This document shows positions 53,997 through 62,609 of a stretch of 64,000 nucleotides of DNA, one piece after another. Below the pieces are notes generated by a model. The model was not told where the DNA came from. It worked only from the letters and a program-made list of their open reading frames with translations, and searched no databases. Numbering within the stretch: the first letter of the stretch is position 1; every line of letters begins with the position of its first letter. Origin of the DNA: Arenibacter troitsensis (lineage in GTDB: Bacteria; Bacteroidota; Bacteroidia; Flavobacteriales; Flavobacteriaceae). The translations under genes and the position numbers were made by a program. The stretch is from the NCBI RefSeq assembly GCF_900177645.1, contig NZ_FXAO01000006.1:248001-312000 (forward strand). The letters run 5' to 3'.

Positions 53997-54125
53997 CTCC
54001 TCACCATTTTTAAAAACTTTTATCTCCATCCCGAATTCAGTAAGTTCACTTCTTTTACTTGCTATCAATTCCAACAGTTCACTAAGTCCTTTTGATTTTT
54101 AAATTTCTTTCTTTACAAATTCCAT
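53985..54125 (-). pseudogene. Possible decayed small gene with an internal stop
   Basis: Read leftward, MEFVKKEI, then TAA, then KSKGLSELLELIASKRSELT and EFGMEIKVFKNGEELKP with a stop, all in one frame. Overlap with the 3' end of the neighbouring gene is 12 bases. The protein-like composition suggests a small gene broken by one nonsense codon, but the length is short and no family is recognised. Confidence 0.25.
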
Positions 54126-54277
54126 TTCATTTATTTTTTAGTGTTTGTCCCATATTGTATATAAATGCCCCGTTATGGGATTTTTAACTCCTCCTCAACA
54201 TACCCTGACATCCAACAACGATAAATCAATGGAATCCCCTATATTTAAAACAAAATAATCCTTTCAAAACTTAAAAT

Positions 54278-54652
54278 ATGGAAACCCTCATAAAAATCCT
54301 TATAGGCATTATAGCCCTGGAACACCTTTATATTTTGTACATGGAAATGTTTGCCTGGGAAACCTTGGGTAAAAAAACATTTAGAAAAGCACTCCCGGAG
54401 CACCTATTTAAACCTACCAAAGGCCTGGCTGCCAACCAAGGACTCTACAACGGATTTTTGGCCGCCGGGCTTATTTGGACATTTTTTATCAAAGACCCGG
54501 AATGGAGCACCAATATCTCCATTTTCTTTCTTAGCTGTGTGGCCATTGCGGGCATTTATGGTGCTTGGTCCGCCAGTAAAAAAATATTCGTGGTGCAAGC
54601 CTTACCGGCTCTAATAGCACTTTTATTACAGTGGCTTGTTGCTTACTTTTAA
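54278..54652 (+). CDS. DUF1304 family membrane protein
   Basis: 124 residues with four hydrophobic segments (about 3-22, 58-73, 82-100, 105-123). Family marks are ALEHLYILYMEMFAWET near the start, AANQGLYNGFLAAGLIW in the middle and the gap-free GIYGAWSASKKI before the last helix. Function unknown; members are small inner-membrane proteins. Confidence 0.9.
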   Translation: METLIKILIGIIALEHLYILYMEMFAWETLGKKTFRKALPEHLFKPTKGLAANQGLYNGFLAAGLIWTFFIKDPEWSTNISIFFLSCVAIAGIYGAWSASKKIFVVQALPALIALLLQWLVAYF

Positions 54653-54722
54653 TCATAGAACTATGGACCAACCTAAGTCTAAATAAGCCGTATCCTATTC
54701 CGCTAATTATAATATTCTTTCC

Positions 54723-54756
54723 TTTGTACTTTTTTTCCCTTAAGATTATATAATTG
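54723..54756 (+). promoter_or_regulatory. Putative promoter of the pentapeptide-repeat gene
   Basis: TTTG at 54723-54726, 22 bases, then TATAATTG at 54749-54756, one mismatch from TANNTTTG. The start would be near 54761, about 16 bases before the ATG. Confidence 0.4.
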
Positions 54757-54776
54757 CCAAAACTTCGAATAGTAGT

Positions 54777-55349
54777 ATGAGCACTCCATTTATTTCGGAC
54801 CAAACCTTTAAAGGAATCGACTTTACCTCCAAGCGCTTATCCAAAGGAGATTATGAAAACTGTATTTTCGACTCCTGCACCTTTTCCAAAGGGGATATAT
54901 CCAACATCGCTTTTATGGAATGTGTTTTTACCGATTGCGACCTTAGCAATGTAAACCTAAAGAATACCACCTTTAAGGAAACCGTTTTTAAAAGGTGTAA
55001 GCTTTTGGGAATACGTTTTGACCATTGCAATGACTTTCTACTGTCCTTCAATTTCCATGATTGCACGGTGGACTTGTCCTCTTTTTATCAATTGAAGCTC
55101 AAGAATACTACCTTCAATAATTGTAAGATGATTTCGGTCGATTTTACGGAGACCGACCTTACCGAAACCGTATTCGATTCCTGCAATCTTGAAGGTGCTA
55201 TTTTTGAAAATAGCAATTTGCAAAAAGTCGATTTCCGAACAGCTTTCAATTATACCTTGGATCCTGAAAAGAACAAAATTGCCAACGCTAAATTCTCTAG
55301 GGACGGAGCCTTGGGTTTATTAAAGAAGTACAATATCCAAATCTCTTAA
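54777..55349 (+). CDS. Pentapeptide-repeat protein (Qnr/MfpA-like fold)
   Basis: 190 residues, mostly tandem pentapeptides of the A(D/N)LxX form: FTSKRLSKGDYENCIFDSCT, FMECVFTDCDLSNVNLKNTT and LTETVFDSCNLEGAIFENSN. These build a right-handed quadrilateral beta helix that mimics B-form DNA in Qnr and MfpA, which shield gyrase from quinolones. The C-terminus (NKIANAKFSRDGALGLLKKY) forms a short helical cap as in dimeric members. Gyrase protection is possible but many such proteins have no known target. Confidence 0.88.
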   Translation: MSTPFISDQTFKGIDFTSKRLSKGDYENCIFDSCTFSKGDISNIAFMECVFTDCDLSNVNLKNTTFKETVFKRCKLLGIRFDHCNDFLLSFNFHDCTVDLSSFYQLKLKNTTFNNCKMISVDFTETDLTETVFDSCNLEGAIFENSNLQKVDFRTAFNYTLDPEKNKIANAKFSRDGALGLLKKYNIQIS

Positions 55350-55419
55350 ACCGCATCAAAGAATTAATCGTTTGTAATCGGATAATTTGTACCTTATTAC
55401 TTTCAAAACCAATCTGCAC

Positions 55420-55908
55420 ATGAAATGGATCCTAATACTATTGCTCTTTGCCTACGCACCTTCCTTTGGCCAGAATACCATTTCCTTTACAGAAGGAAGT
55501 CCATCACCTAAGGCCCGCCTGTCCGATGTTTCTTGGATAGCGGGGCACTGGAAGGGAGAGGCATTTGGCGGTATAACCGAGGAAATATGGAGTCCGCCGC
55601 TGGGAGATTCCATGATGTTCGTGTTTAAATTGGTCGTAGACAATAAAGTAGTCTTTTATGAGATTGGCCATATTAGGCAGGAAGGGGAAACCCTTATACT
55701 TCAATTGAAACACTTCAATGGAAATTTGACAGCTTGGGAGGAAAAAGAGAAAACAGTCGACTTTAAACTAGTTAAACTGGAAGGTAACCGGGTCTATTTT
55801 GATGATTTTACCTTTGAAAAGATTAATGACTCGGAAATTAATATCTATGTAGTCATTGAGCAGAAAAATGGCTCCAAAGAAGAAGTTAAGTTCAACTACA
55901 CCAAATGA
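55420..55908 (+). CDS. Exported DUF6265-like protein
   Basis: 162 residues from ATG 55420, giving the signal peptide MKWILILLLFAYAPSFGQ. The mature part begins with the family-like DVSWIAGHWKG and continues as a beta-rich lipocalin-like domain (EEIWSPPLGDSMMFVFKLV, IGHIRQEGETLILQLKHF). Function unknown. Its stop overlaps the next gene's ATG by four bases, so it is translationally coupled to a VOC protein and a beta-helix protein. Confidence 0.75.
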   Translation: MKWILILLLFAYAPSFGQNTISFTEGSPSPKARLSDVSWIAGHWKGEAFGGITEEIWSPPLGDSMMFVFKLVVDNKVVFYEIGHIRQEGETLILQLKHFNGNLTAWEEKEKTVDFKLVKLEGNRVYFDDFTFEKINDSEINIYVVIEQKNGSKEEVKFNYTK

Positions 55909-56291
55909 TCTTAAACAAAGTACACCATATTGCCATCATTTGTTCGGATTATAAGAAATCCAAAAGATTCTATGTGGAAGACCTAGGTTTGGAACCCTTG
56001 CAAGAAGTTTATAGGAATGAAAGGGACTCCTTCAAATTGGATTTGGCACTGAACGGCGAATATATCATAGAACTATTTTCATTTCCCAAACCACCTCCAA
56101 GAAGCACACGGCCAGAAGCAGCCGGTTTAAGGCACTTGGCATTTGAGGTAGACGATTTGGATACCAGCTTGGTGGAATTGTCCGGAAAAGGTATTCTGGC
56201 AGAACCTGTTCGTACTGACGAGTTTACCCAAAAAAAGTTCACTTTTATATTCGATCCGGACAACCTACCTATAGAACTCTACCAAAAATGA
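55905..56291 (+). CDS. VOC family protein (GloA2/YaeR-like)
   Basis: 128 residues: VHHIAIICSDYKKSKRFYVE, IIELFSFP, GLRHLAFEVDDL and FDPDNLPIELYQ place the four metal-ligand positions (two His, two Glu) of a single-domain glyoxalase-like enzyme of the YaeR/GloA2 subgroup. The start overlaps the upstream stop and the stop overlaps the downstream start, each by 4 bases, so the three genes form one coupled operon. Confidence 0.9.
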   Translation: MILNKVHHIAIICSDYKKSKRFYVEDLGLEPLQEVYRNERDSFKLDLALNGEYIIELFSFPKPPPRSTRPEAAGLRHLAFEVDDLDTSLVELSGKGILAEPVRTDEFTQKKFTFIFDPDNLPIELYQK

Positions 56292-56896
56292 CCACTATAT
56301 CTAACTTTGTAGCGCATTTTTACACCCATTTTCCCCACCAAAAAGGAATGTCTCCCTGGGAAATTACACCATCCATAATATCTATGATTACCAAAAAGAT
56401 CTTGGAACTCAATTCCGAGGATTATGCCGTTAAAAATGGAATGGCCATCCACAAAACTGCCGTAATAGAAAATGGGGCAGTTCTAAAAGAGCCCCTCATT
56501 ATTTCCCGAAACTGTTTTGTTGCCAGCCACGCTTATCTACGGGGCGGAGTGTTTTTGGACGAAGGGGTGCGGATAGGTCCCGGAAGTGAGATTAAGTCCA
56601 GTTTTATCGGCCATCATTCGGCCATGGCCCATTTTAATTTTATAGGAGATAGTATTATTGGTGGGCATGTTAATTTTGAGGCAGGAGCACTTATTGCCAA
56701 CCATTATAACGAAAGGTTTGATAAGACCATTTGGGCCCAAGTAAACAGTATCAGGACCAATACCGGATCGATCAAATTTGGCGCCTTGGTCGGGGACAAT
56801 TCAAAAATTGGGGCCAATGCCGTTCTTTCCCCAGGCACCATATTATCCTCGGGATCCGTAGTAAAACGATTGGAGCTTATAGAACAAAACAATTGA
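56288..56896 (+). CDS. Left-handed beta-helix (hexapeptide-repeat) protein
   Basis: 202 residues. After a short helical start come hexapeptide turns of the LpxA/GlmU type: IHKTAVIENGAVLKEPLI, FVASHAYLRGGVFLDEGVRI, GPGSEIKSSFIGHHSAMAHF and IGANAVLSPGTILSSGSVV. The loop NHYNERFDK with neighbouring His residues could form an acyl-CoA or sugar-nucleotide site, but no nucleotidyltransferase domain is present. Likely an acyltransferase-like protein of unknown substrate. It ends the coupled three-gene operon. Confidence 0.82.
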   Translation: MTTISNFVAHFYTHFPHQKGMSPWEITPSIISMITKKILELNSEDYAVKNGMAIHKTAVIENGAVLKEPLIISRNCFVASHAYLRGGVFLDEGVRIGPGSEIKSSFIGHHSAMAHFNFIGDSIIGGHVNFEAGALIANHYNERFDKTIWAQVNSIRTNTGSIKFGALVGDNSKIGANAVLSPGTILSSGSVVKRLELIEQNN

Positions 56897-56903
56897 ACAA
56901 ACC

Positions 56904-57254
56904 ATGGAAAAAAAATGCTTGGAATGTGGGGACAAAATTTTGGGGCGGATAGACAAGAAGTTCTGCTCGGACTATTGTAGAAATGCCTACAATAATAAAC
57001 TGAACAAAGACAGTAAAAATTTGGTTAGGAACATTAATAACCGTCTTCGCAAAAATTACAGAATCCTGGATAGCTATCCCCTAACCGACGGCAAGACCAA
57101 AACTACCAAGACCCGATTAATGGACAAGGGTTTCGATTTTGAATACATCACCAATGTATATACCACCAAAAAAGGAACCACCTACTATTTTGTATATGAT
57201 CTGGGCTATCTTCCGTTGGACAATGATTATTATATGATCGTGAAAAGGGAGTAG
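56904..57254 (+). CDS. Small zinc-ribbon protein
   Basis: 116 residues. The N-terminus has a four-Cys treble-clef-like motif, CLECGDKILGRIDKKFCSDY with a further C (CRNAYNN), of the kind found in small DNA- or ribosome-associated zinc ribbons. The rest is a conserved-looking beta-rich tail (FEYITNVYTTKKGTTYYFVY). It lies 7 bases after the beta-helix gene and may be in the same transcript. Function unknown. Confidence 0.75.
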   Translation: MEKKCLECGDKILGRIDKKFCSDYCRNAYNNKLNKDSKNLVRNINNRLRKNYRILDSYPLTDGKTKTTKTRLMDKGFDFEYITNVYTTKKGTTYYFVYDLGYLPLDNDYYMIVKRE

Positions 57255-57275
57255 CACGCTACCTTTGATATAGAA

Positions 57276-57312
57276 TGCCCTTGAACTGTTTCTTGAAACA
57301 GTTCAAGGGCAT
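57276..57312. terminator. Long perfect hairpin between convergent genes
   Basis: A 17-bp perfect inverted repeat starting TGCCCTTGAACTGTTTC, separated by two bases, between the zinc-ribbon gene and the convergent CBS gene. No T-run follows on either strand, so if it terminates transcription it is not of the classical kind. Confidence 0.5.
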
Positions 57313-57370
57313 AAAAATATACGTTTTGTTGTTTTGATAGTCGTCGGCCGAAGGGAAGAAATGTAGTTTT

Positions 57371-57835
57371 CTATTTCCAGTTATGTCCGCTTAATTTAAG
57401 GGCTGCAATTACAATATCCTTACGACTTATTTGCCCTACCAATATCCCGTTTTTCATAACTGGCAATCTTCTTCTTTTATGTTTGTCGAAAATACCTGCG
57501 GCATCAAAAATGGACATATCATGAGGTATGGTCTCAACCTCCTTTGTCATGAAACGTTCTACACTTTTATCCAAAATAGGTTGATTAAAATAGCGGCTTT
57601 CCGAAATCTGTTTCATACAATCCGCCTCGGAGATAATACCTACCAAAAATCCGTTGTTGTCCAATACAGGACCTCCAGAAATGTGATATTTGGCCAAATG
57701 CTCCATAACCGTTAAAATAGATTGATCAGGACTAAAGGTGATCAGCTTTTTTGTCATATAGTCCTCTACTAAAATGGGAGCATCAAATTCCTTTTTTACG
57801 ACCTTGCGAACTCCCTGAAAACTTTTTATTCCCAT
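57371..57835 (-). CDS. CBS-domain pair protein
   Basis: 154 residues from ATG 57835 (MGIKSFQGVRKVVKK); an in-frame ATG at 57889 would add 18 unlikely residues. Two CBS motifs: YMTKKLITFSPDQSILTVME with GGPVLDNNGFLVGIISEAD, and FMTKEVETIPHDMSIFDAAG with RRRLPVMKNGILVGQISRKD. Such pairs bind adenine nucleotides and often sense energy state. The gene stands alone. Confidence 0.9.
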   Translation of the reverse strand: MGIKSFQGVRKVVKKEFDAPILVEDYMTKKLITFSPDQSILTVMEHLAKYHISGGPVLDNNGFLVGIISEADCMKQISESRYFNQPILDKSVERFMTKEVETIPHDMSIFDAAGIFDKHKRRRLPVMKNGILVGQISRKDIVIAALKLSGHNWK

Positions 57836-58052
57836 ACCGTTTATTTTTAGGTTAATTTGAAAGATAATCTTTTTTAGATAATTACACAACTATTTAAGAT
57901 TTAATCAGTTGTATTGATAAATTTTCATTAAAAATGTTACGTATAATTCAAAACAGAAAAATTCCAAAAATCACAAATTATCGGATATACCCCACACAGC
58001 AATGTAATACAGGGATAATTTCTTACTTTTAAGTTTTTACCACATACGAACT

Positions 58053-60335
58053 ATGAAGCAATATTCTTCTCCCATAACCCTTCTACTTCTTCTGCTCGCC
58101 ATTTATTGGGGTTTCGAAGCTGCCATGCCAAGCTACACTCCGGACGCCAATATTGAAAATGTTTCATTTTCAACGGACAGGGCCCTGGTCCATGTAAAAA
58201 ATATGTCCAAAAAACCACATGCCGTGGGATTTCCTGCACATTCAGAAGTTAGGGATTATATTATATCGGAATTGACCAAATTGGGACTGGAAACAACTAC
58301 CCAACAAGGTTATACCGCTGGGGACTGGGGAAATTTTAGTAGTGCAACCAATATATTGGCTAGGATAAAAGGCAGCGAAAAGGGAAAGGCCCTACTTTTG
58401 CTCTCGCATTACGATAGCAATCCCCATTCATCTTTGGGCGCCAGCGATGCCGCCAGTGGGGTGGCCACCATATTGGAAGGTGTAAGGGCTTTTTTGGAAC
58501 AAAACAATACACCTAAAAACGATATCATTATTCTAATCTCAGATGCTGAGGAATTGGGACTTAACGGAGCGGATTTATTTGTAAACAATCACCCTTGGGT
58601 CAAGGAAACCGGATTGGTCTTAAATTTTGAAGCTCGGGGCAGTGGGGGGCCTTCCTATATGTTACTGGAAACCAACAGGGGAAATTCCAAAGTAATTGAC
58701 GAGTTTATTAAGGCAAATCCAAAATATCCTGCAGCCAATTCCTTGGTCTATAGTGTTTACAAAATGCTTCCCAATGACACCGACCTAACCGTGTTCCGGG
58801 AGGATATGGACATAGAAGGACTCAATTTCGCCTTTATAGACGACCATTATGACTACCATACCGCACGCGATAATTATGAGCGTTTGGACCGCAATACCCT
58901 GGCACACCAAGGCAGTTATCTCATGCCCCTGTTAAAGCACTTTGGCAACTCCGACCTCAGCAACTTGAAAAGCCCAAACGATTCCATATATTTCAATATG
59001 CCGTTCTTTAGATTGGTCTCTTATCCCTTCGACTGGATTTTCCCTATGTTGGCACTTGCCATAATAGGCTTATTAACACTTTTGATCCTGGGACTTAGAA
59101 ATAGCTCCTTGGAGATCAAAGAAATTGGAAGGGGCTTTGTTCCCTTATTCCTCATTTTGGCCATTAACGGGGTGGTCGGGTATTTTGGTTGGACCGCACT
59201 TACCAATGTGTACCCACAATACCAGGACATACTTCATGGCTTCACTTATAACGGTTATGTATACATTGCGGCTTTCGTACTCTTATCAGTGGCAGTAGGT
59301 TTTTGGACCTATCATAAATTTGGCAAGGCCCAAACCCAAAACCTCTTAATTGCCCCGTTGTTGCTATGGTTAATTCTTTGCACCCTAGTTGCCCTATATT
59401 TAAAAGGTGCCAGCTTTTTTATTATTCCCGTATTTGCATTGCTCGCCTCCTTACTTATATTAACACACCAAAAATCCCCAAGTCCATACTTATTGTTATT
59501 TTTAGCTTTGCCTGCCATATGGATCTATTCCCCTCTTATTAAAATGTTCCCCGTGGGGCTTGGTCTTAAAATGATGATTACCTCCACCCTTCTGACCTCT
59601 TTGACCTTTTTCCTACTGCTTCCAGTTTTTGGTCCCCTAAAAAACAAAAACCGCTTGGCCTATATTTTTCTGCTACTCTGTTTCGGTTTTCTTTTGTCCG
59701 CCCATTTTTCTTCGGGCTTTGATAAAGAAAACGCGAAACCTACGAGTTTGGTCTATATACTTGACGTGGACAAAAACACTGCACATTGGGCCACCTATGA
59801 TCATGTGCTATCCAATTGGACATCGCAGTATATAGATGTAAATAAGGTCGAGACAAAAAATGCAGCTTATGATGTCTTAAGCAGTAAATATGGAACGGGG
59901 TTCACCTACACTGCAGAAGCTCCGGTAAAAAATATTGTCCCTCCTACAATAGAAACTACCATGGATACCATTATTGGGGACCATAGAAAATTGGAAATAT
60001 GCATTACGCCACAGCGAAGCACCAACCGTTTGGAAATATTTACGAACGATGTAGACATTATCAAGGCCAACATCAATAAAATTGAACTATCCGATTACTA
60101 TCTCAAAAATAGGATGAACAATAAGTTGATAACACACTATGTCAGCAATAACGATTATACCGAATTACAAATCACTATTCCCAAAGAGAGTGCTTTGGAA
60201 CTTAGCTTGTATGAGGCTTCCAACGATCTATTGAACAATCCGTCATTTACGGTGCCCCCAAGGCCCGAAGACAATATTCCAATGCCTTTTGTCCTAAATG
60301 ATGCCATTTTGATCAGCAAAAAGATAAAGTATTGA
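58053..60335 (+). CDS. M28 family metallopeptidase with a multi-span membrane domain
   Basis: 760 residues. After an N-terminal hydrophobic segment the M28 aminopeptidase domain shows the two-zinc site: LLLLSHYDSNPHSSLGASDA (His, Asp), SDAEELGLNGADLF (Glu-Glu), NFEARGSGG and HYDYHTARDNYE (His). From about 310 to 560 there are roughly eight membrane helices, then a periplasmic beta domain. This matches large membrane-embedded M28 peptidases. The next gene overlaps its stop (TTGA), so they are coupled. Confidence 0.9.
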   Translation: MKQYSSPITLLLLLLAIYWGFEAAMPSYTPDANIENVSFSTDRALVHVKNMSKKPHAVGFPAHSEVRDYIISELTKLGLETTTQQGYTAGDWGNFSSATNILARIKGSEKGKALLLLSHYDSNPHSSLGASDAASGVATILEGVRAFLEQNNTPKNDIIILISDAEELGLNGADLFVNNHPWVKETGLVLNFEARGSGGPSYMLLETNRGNSKVIDEFIKANPKYPAANSLVYSVYKMLPNDTDLTVFREDMDIEGLNFAFIDDHYDYHTARDNYERLDRNTLAHQGSYLMPLLKHFGNSDLSNLKSPNDSIYFNMPFFRLVSYPFDWIFPMLALAIIGLLTLLILGLRNSSLEIKEIGRGFVPLFLILAINGVVGYFGWTALTNVYPQYQDILHGFTYNGYVYIAAFVLLSVAVGFWTYHKFGKAQTQNLLIAPLLLWLILCTLVALYLKGASFFIIPVFALLASLLILTHQKSPSPYLLLFLALPAIWIYSPLIKMFPVGLGLKMMITSTLLTSLTFFLLLPVFGPLKNKNRLAYIFLLLCFGFLLSAHFSSGFDKENAKPTSLVYILDVDKNTAHWATYDHVLSNWTSQYIDVNKVETKNAAYDVLSSKYGTGFTYTAEAPVKNIVPPTIETTMDTIIGDHRKLEICITPQRSTNRLEIFTNDVDIIKANINKIELSDYYLKNRMNNKLITHYVSNNDYTELQITIPKESALELSLYEASNDLLNNPSFTVPPRPEDNIPMPFVLNDAILISKKIKY

Positions 60336-61141
60336 AAAATAAGATCGGTATTTTAGGTTGCGGGTGGCTAGGCTTACCCCTGGCCAAATCTCTCATTGAA
60401 GATAAACATACTGTGTTTGGAACAACCACCTCCTATTCCAAAATGGAACTATTGCAGGATGCCAACATAGTACCATTTACCATTGATCTAACAGAGAATG
60501 GAATTAAAGGCAACATCAAAAGCTTTCTCGCAGAATTGGATTTATTGATCATCAACGTCCCTCCAAAACTGCGCTCGACCCCCAAAGAGAGCTATATCAA
60601 AAAAATGCAGCATTTATATGACGAAATAAAAAAGACCAGCCTGGACCGTATAATTTTTATTAGTAGCACCTCAGTATATGGGGACATAGAAGGACGGGGC
60701 ACAGAAGACTCCCCTACCCGGCCCAATACCGAGTCTGGTAAGCAGCTATTGGCTGCGGAAAATATTTTTTTAAACGATGTGAGCCTTAATACCACCATTA
60801 TAAGGTTTGGGGGTCTAATTGGCCCATCCAGGCATCCTGTAAACTTTTTGGCAGGTAAAACCGATCTGAGCAACGGCGATGACCCTGTAAATCTAATCCA
60901 TCTAAATGATTGTTTGGGAATTATAAAGTTGGTCATCAAAGGAAATTGGGCGAATAAAGTCGTTAACGGAGTGTATCCACTACACCCTACAAAGGAGGCC
61001 TATTATAGCTCTGAGGCTTTAAAAAGAGGGCTTTTACCGCCCGTTTACACCAAAAATTTAGATGAAATAGGAAACAAAAGCATAAAAAGTAAGTATTTAA
61101 ATGTTAAAAATTACCTTTACAACACTTCTATTGTAAGTTAA
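60332..61141 (+). CDS. NAD(P)-binding Rossmann-fold protein (YeeZ-like SDR)
   Basis: 269 residues from TTG 60332, which overlaps the upstream stop by four bases. The dinucleotide motif is ILGCGWLGLPLAKSLIEDKH, with FISSTSVYGDIEG (Ser-Tyr region) and a late IRFGGLIGPSRHPVNFL, as in extended atypical SDRs of the YeeZ group. The substrate is unknown. Coupling to the M28 peptidase gene suggests co-regulation, though the functions have no clear link. Confidence 0.85.
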   Translation: MKNKIGILGCGWLGLPLAKSLIEDKHTVFGTTTSYSKMELLQDANIVPFTIDLTENGIKGNIKSFLAELDLLIINVPPKLRSTPKESYIKKMQHLYDEIKKTSLDRIIFISSTSVYGDIEGRGTEDSPTRPNTESGKQLLAAENIFLNDVSLNTTIIRFGGLIGPSRHPVNFLAGKTDLSNGDDPVNLIHLNDCLGIIKLVIKGNWANKVVNGVYPLHPTKEAYYSSEALKRGLLPPVYTKNLDEIGNKSIKSKYLNVKNYLYNTSIVS

Positions 61142-61263
61142 TTCACCACACTTTTTTCAACTTTCACAACAAAATTGCCCCATTGAGGTTAAATTACATC
61201 CTTGATTATTAACCGTTTATCGATTAGTATGTATCTTTAAAGAAACGAATAAATTCAATCATC

Positions 61264-61638
61264 ATGGAAAATTCAGGTCTAAAAAAGAGAGTGCTTACCG
61301 AAATTGAAAAATTAATTTCCAAAAGCTGTTCCAAACACAAAATGTCCCCAAAATTCCAAAAACTGCATGTTGCCATATTGAAAAAATATTACAATGCTGC
61401 AGATGTATCCATTGACTATCATAGAAAGAGGGTCATCATGGATATTGTTATGGACGACAGCTGTTATGACCCGAAAAAAGTGAATTCAAGCCTTCCAATT
61501 CTTAGGGCAAATTTACTTTTTAAGAATTTAAAGGAGTTTTTAAGTTCTAGCTTGGACAAGGACAATGTGAGTATTGCATTTTATGCCAGACTTATAAGGG
61601 CATACGAAAACAGAAATGTTACGCTCACCGTTGTTTAA
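61264..61638 (+). CDS. Unrecognised small cytoplasmic protein
   Basis: 124 residues (MENSGLKKRVLTEIEKLISK), helical at both ends with a central beta part (DVSIDYHRKRVIMDIVMDD). No signal peptide, membrane segment or known motif is visible. A strong terminator follows, so it is a separate transcription unit. Coding potential is good because composition and codon use match the neighbours. Confidence 0.7.
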   Translation: MENSGLKKRVLTEIEKLISKSCSKHKMSPKFQKLHVAILKKYYNAADVSIDYHRKRVIMDIVMDDSCYDPKKVNSSLPILRANLLFKNLKEFLSSSLDKDNVSIAFYARLIRAYENRNVTLTVV

Positions 61639-61664
61639 CCCAGACCCAGACCAACCATATTAGA

Positions 61665-61694
61665 AAAAAAGGATGCTTATCGGCATCCTTTTTT
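61665..61694 (+). terminator. Rho-independent terminator
   Basis: A 12-bp stem AAAAAAGGATGC/GCATCCTTTTTT with a 6-base loop, 26 bases after the preceding stop. Confidence 0.88.
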
Positions 61695-61747
61695 ATTGTT
61701 ATCCAAGGTTTAAGACATTCCTTAACAAATGGTTAGAAATAATTTAC

Positions 61748-61755
61748 TAGTTTTG
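61748..61755 (+). promoter_or_regulatory. Putative -7 element of the TPR gene
   Basis: TAGTTTTG, an exact TANNTTTG match 20 bases before the ATG. No TTTG at the -33 position. Confidence 0.45.
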
Positions 61756-61775
61756 GCACACTAAAAATTAGAACA

Positions 61776-62489
61776 ATGAAGAAAATAGTACTGATCCTCC
61801 TAATTATGGTAGGATTTACTGCAAATTCACAGACAAAAAGTGACTTGCTTAAGCATTATGAGGCCTATTATGACCAAATGAGACAACAGGGCGATATAAA
61901 CGGAGTTATTAGCGCCATTACCCACCTAAACATACTTTCCCCCAGCAAAGAGCGTAACGATACCCTGGCTTACATTTACACCACGGACAATCAGCATTTG
62001 CAAGCTTTAAACACGATTGGGATTGAAAAAAACGAATCGGACTCAGATTTGGCCGTACAGGTAAAAGCTATTTCCCTAAAAGCATTGAACCAACCAAAGC
62101 GAGCTTTGGAACAGTTTGAAATTCTGAATAAGAGGGAACCAAATCCTTATTTGGCATACGAATTGGCAGACCTAAAAATACAGACCGGTGACAATGAAGG
62201 TGCAGCCGCGAATATTGAATATGGAATTGCCAATGCCAAAGAAGAAATGAAATATGCCTTCTATGAAAGACAACAACCCTACGAGGTTTCTTTAAAGGCT
62301 GCTTTTATACATTTAAAGGCCTTGGTTGAATTCAATCAGGATCAAACCAATATAGATGGTGCCCTGGCCACCATTGATGAAGCTTTAAAAATAGACCCCA
62401 ATTTTAATTTGGCCAGTTTAAGCAAACAAGCTTTACAGTCCAGAAAAGAGAAACAAGAGAATAAGGATCCACAAGCCACTAAGCAATAA
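61776..62489 (+). CDS. Exported TPR-like protein
   Basis: 237 residues. Signal peptide MKKIVLILLIMVGFTANSQ. The mature protein is all-helical with tetratricopeptide-like pairs (LKALNQPKRALEQFEILN, LAYELADLKIQTGDNEGAAA, GALATIDEALKIDPNFNLA) and a charged C-terminal tail. Likely a periplasmic scaffold for protein contacts; partner unknown. It converges with the NTF2-like gene across a shared terminator. Confidence 0.8.
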   Translation: MKKIVLILLIMVGFTANSQTKSDLLKHYEAYYDQMRQQGDINGVISAITHLNILSPSKERNDTLAYIYTTDNQHLQALNTIGIEKNESDSDLAVQVKAISLKALNQPKRALEQFEILNKREPNPYLAYELADLKIQTGDNEGAAANIEYGIANAKEEMKYAFYERQQPYEVSLKAAFIHLKALVEFNQDQTNIDGALATIDEALKIDPNFNLASLSKQALQSRKEKQENKDPQATKQ

Positions 62490-62534
62490 TCGAAACTTAC
62501 CGGGCTTCACCTTATGGCTCCCTATAATGGAAAA

Positions 62535-62571
62535 CAACAAAAAACCACTGCTGTGCAGTGGTTTTTTGTTG
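62535..62571. terminator. Bidirectional terminator between convergent genes
   Basis: A 17-bp perfect stem centred on CCACTGC-TGT-GCAGTGG with A- and T-runs on both flanks, so it can stop transcription from either side. Confidence 0.9.
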
Positions 62572-62609
62572 CTCTAAAGATATAGCTTTTTCTTACTAAC
62601 AGGGAACTA

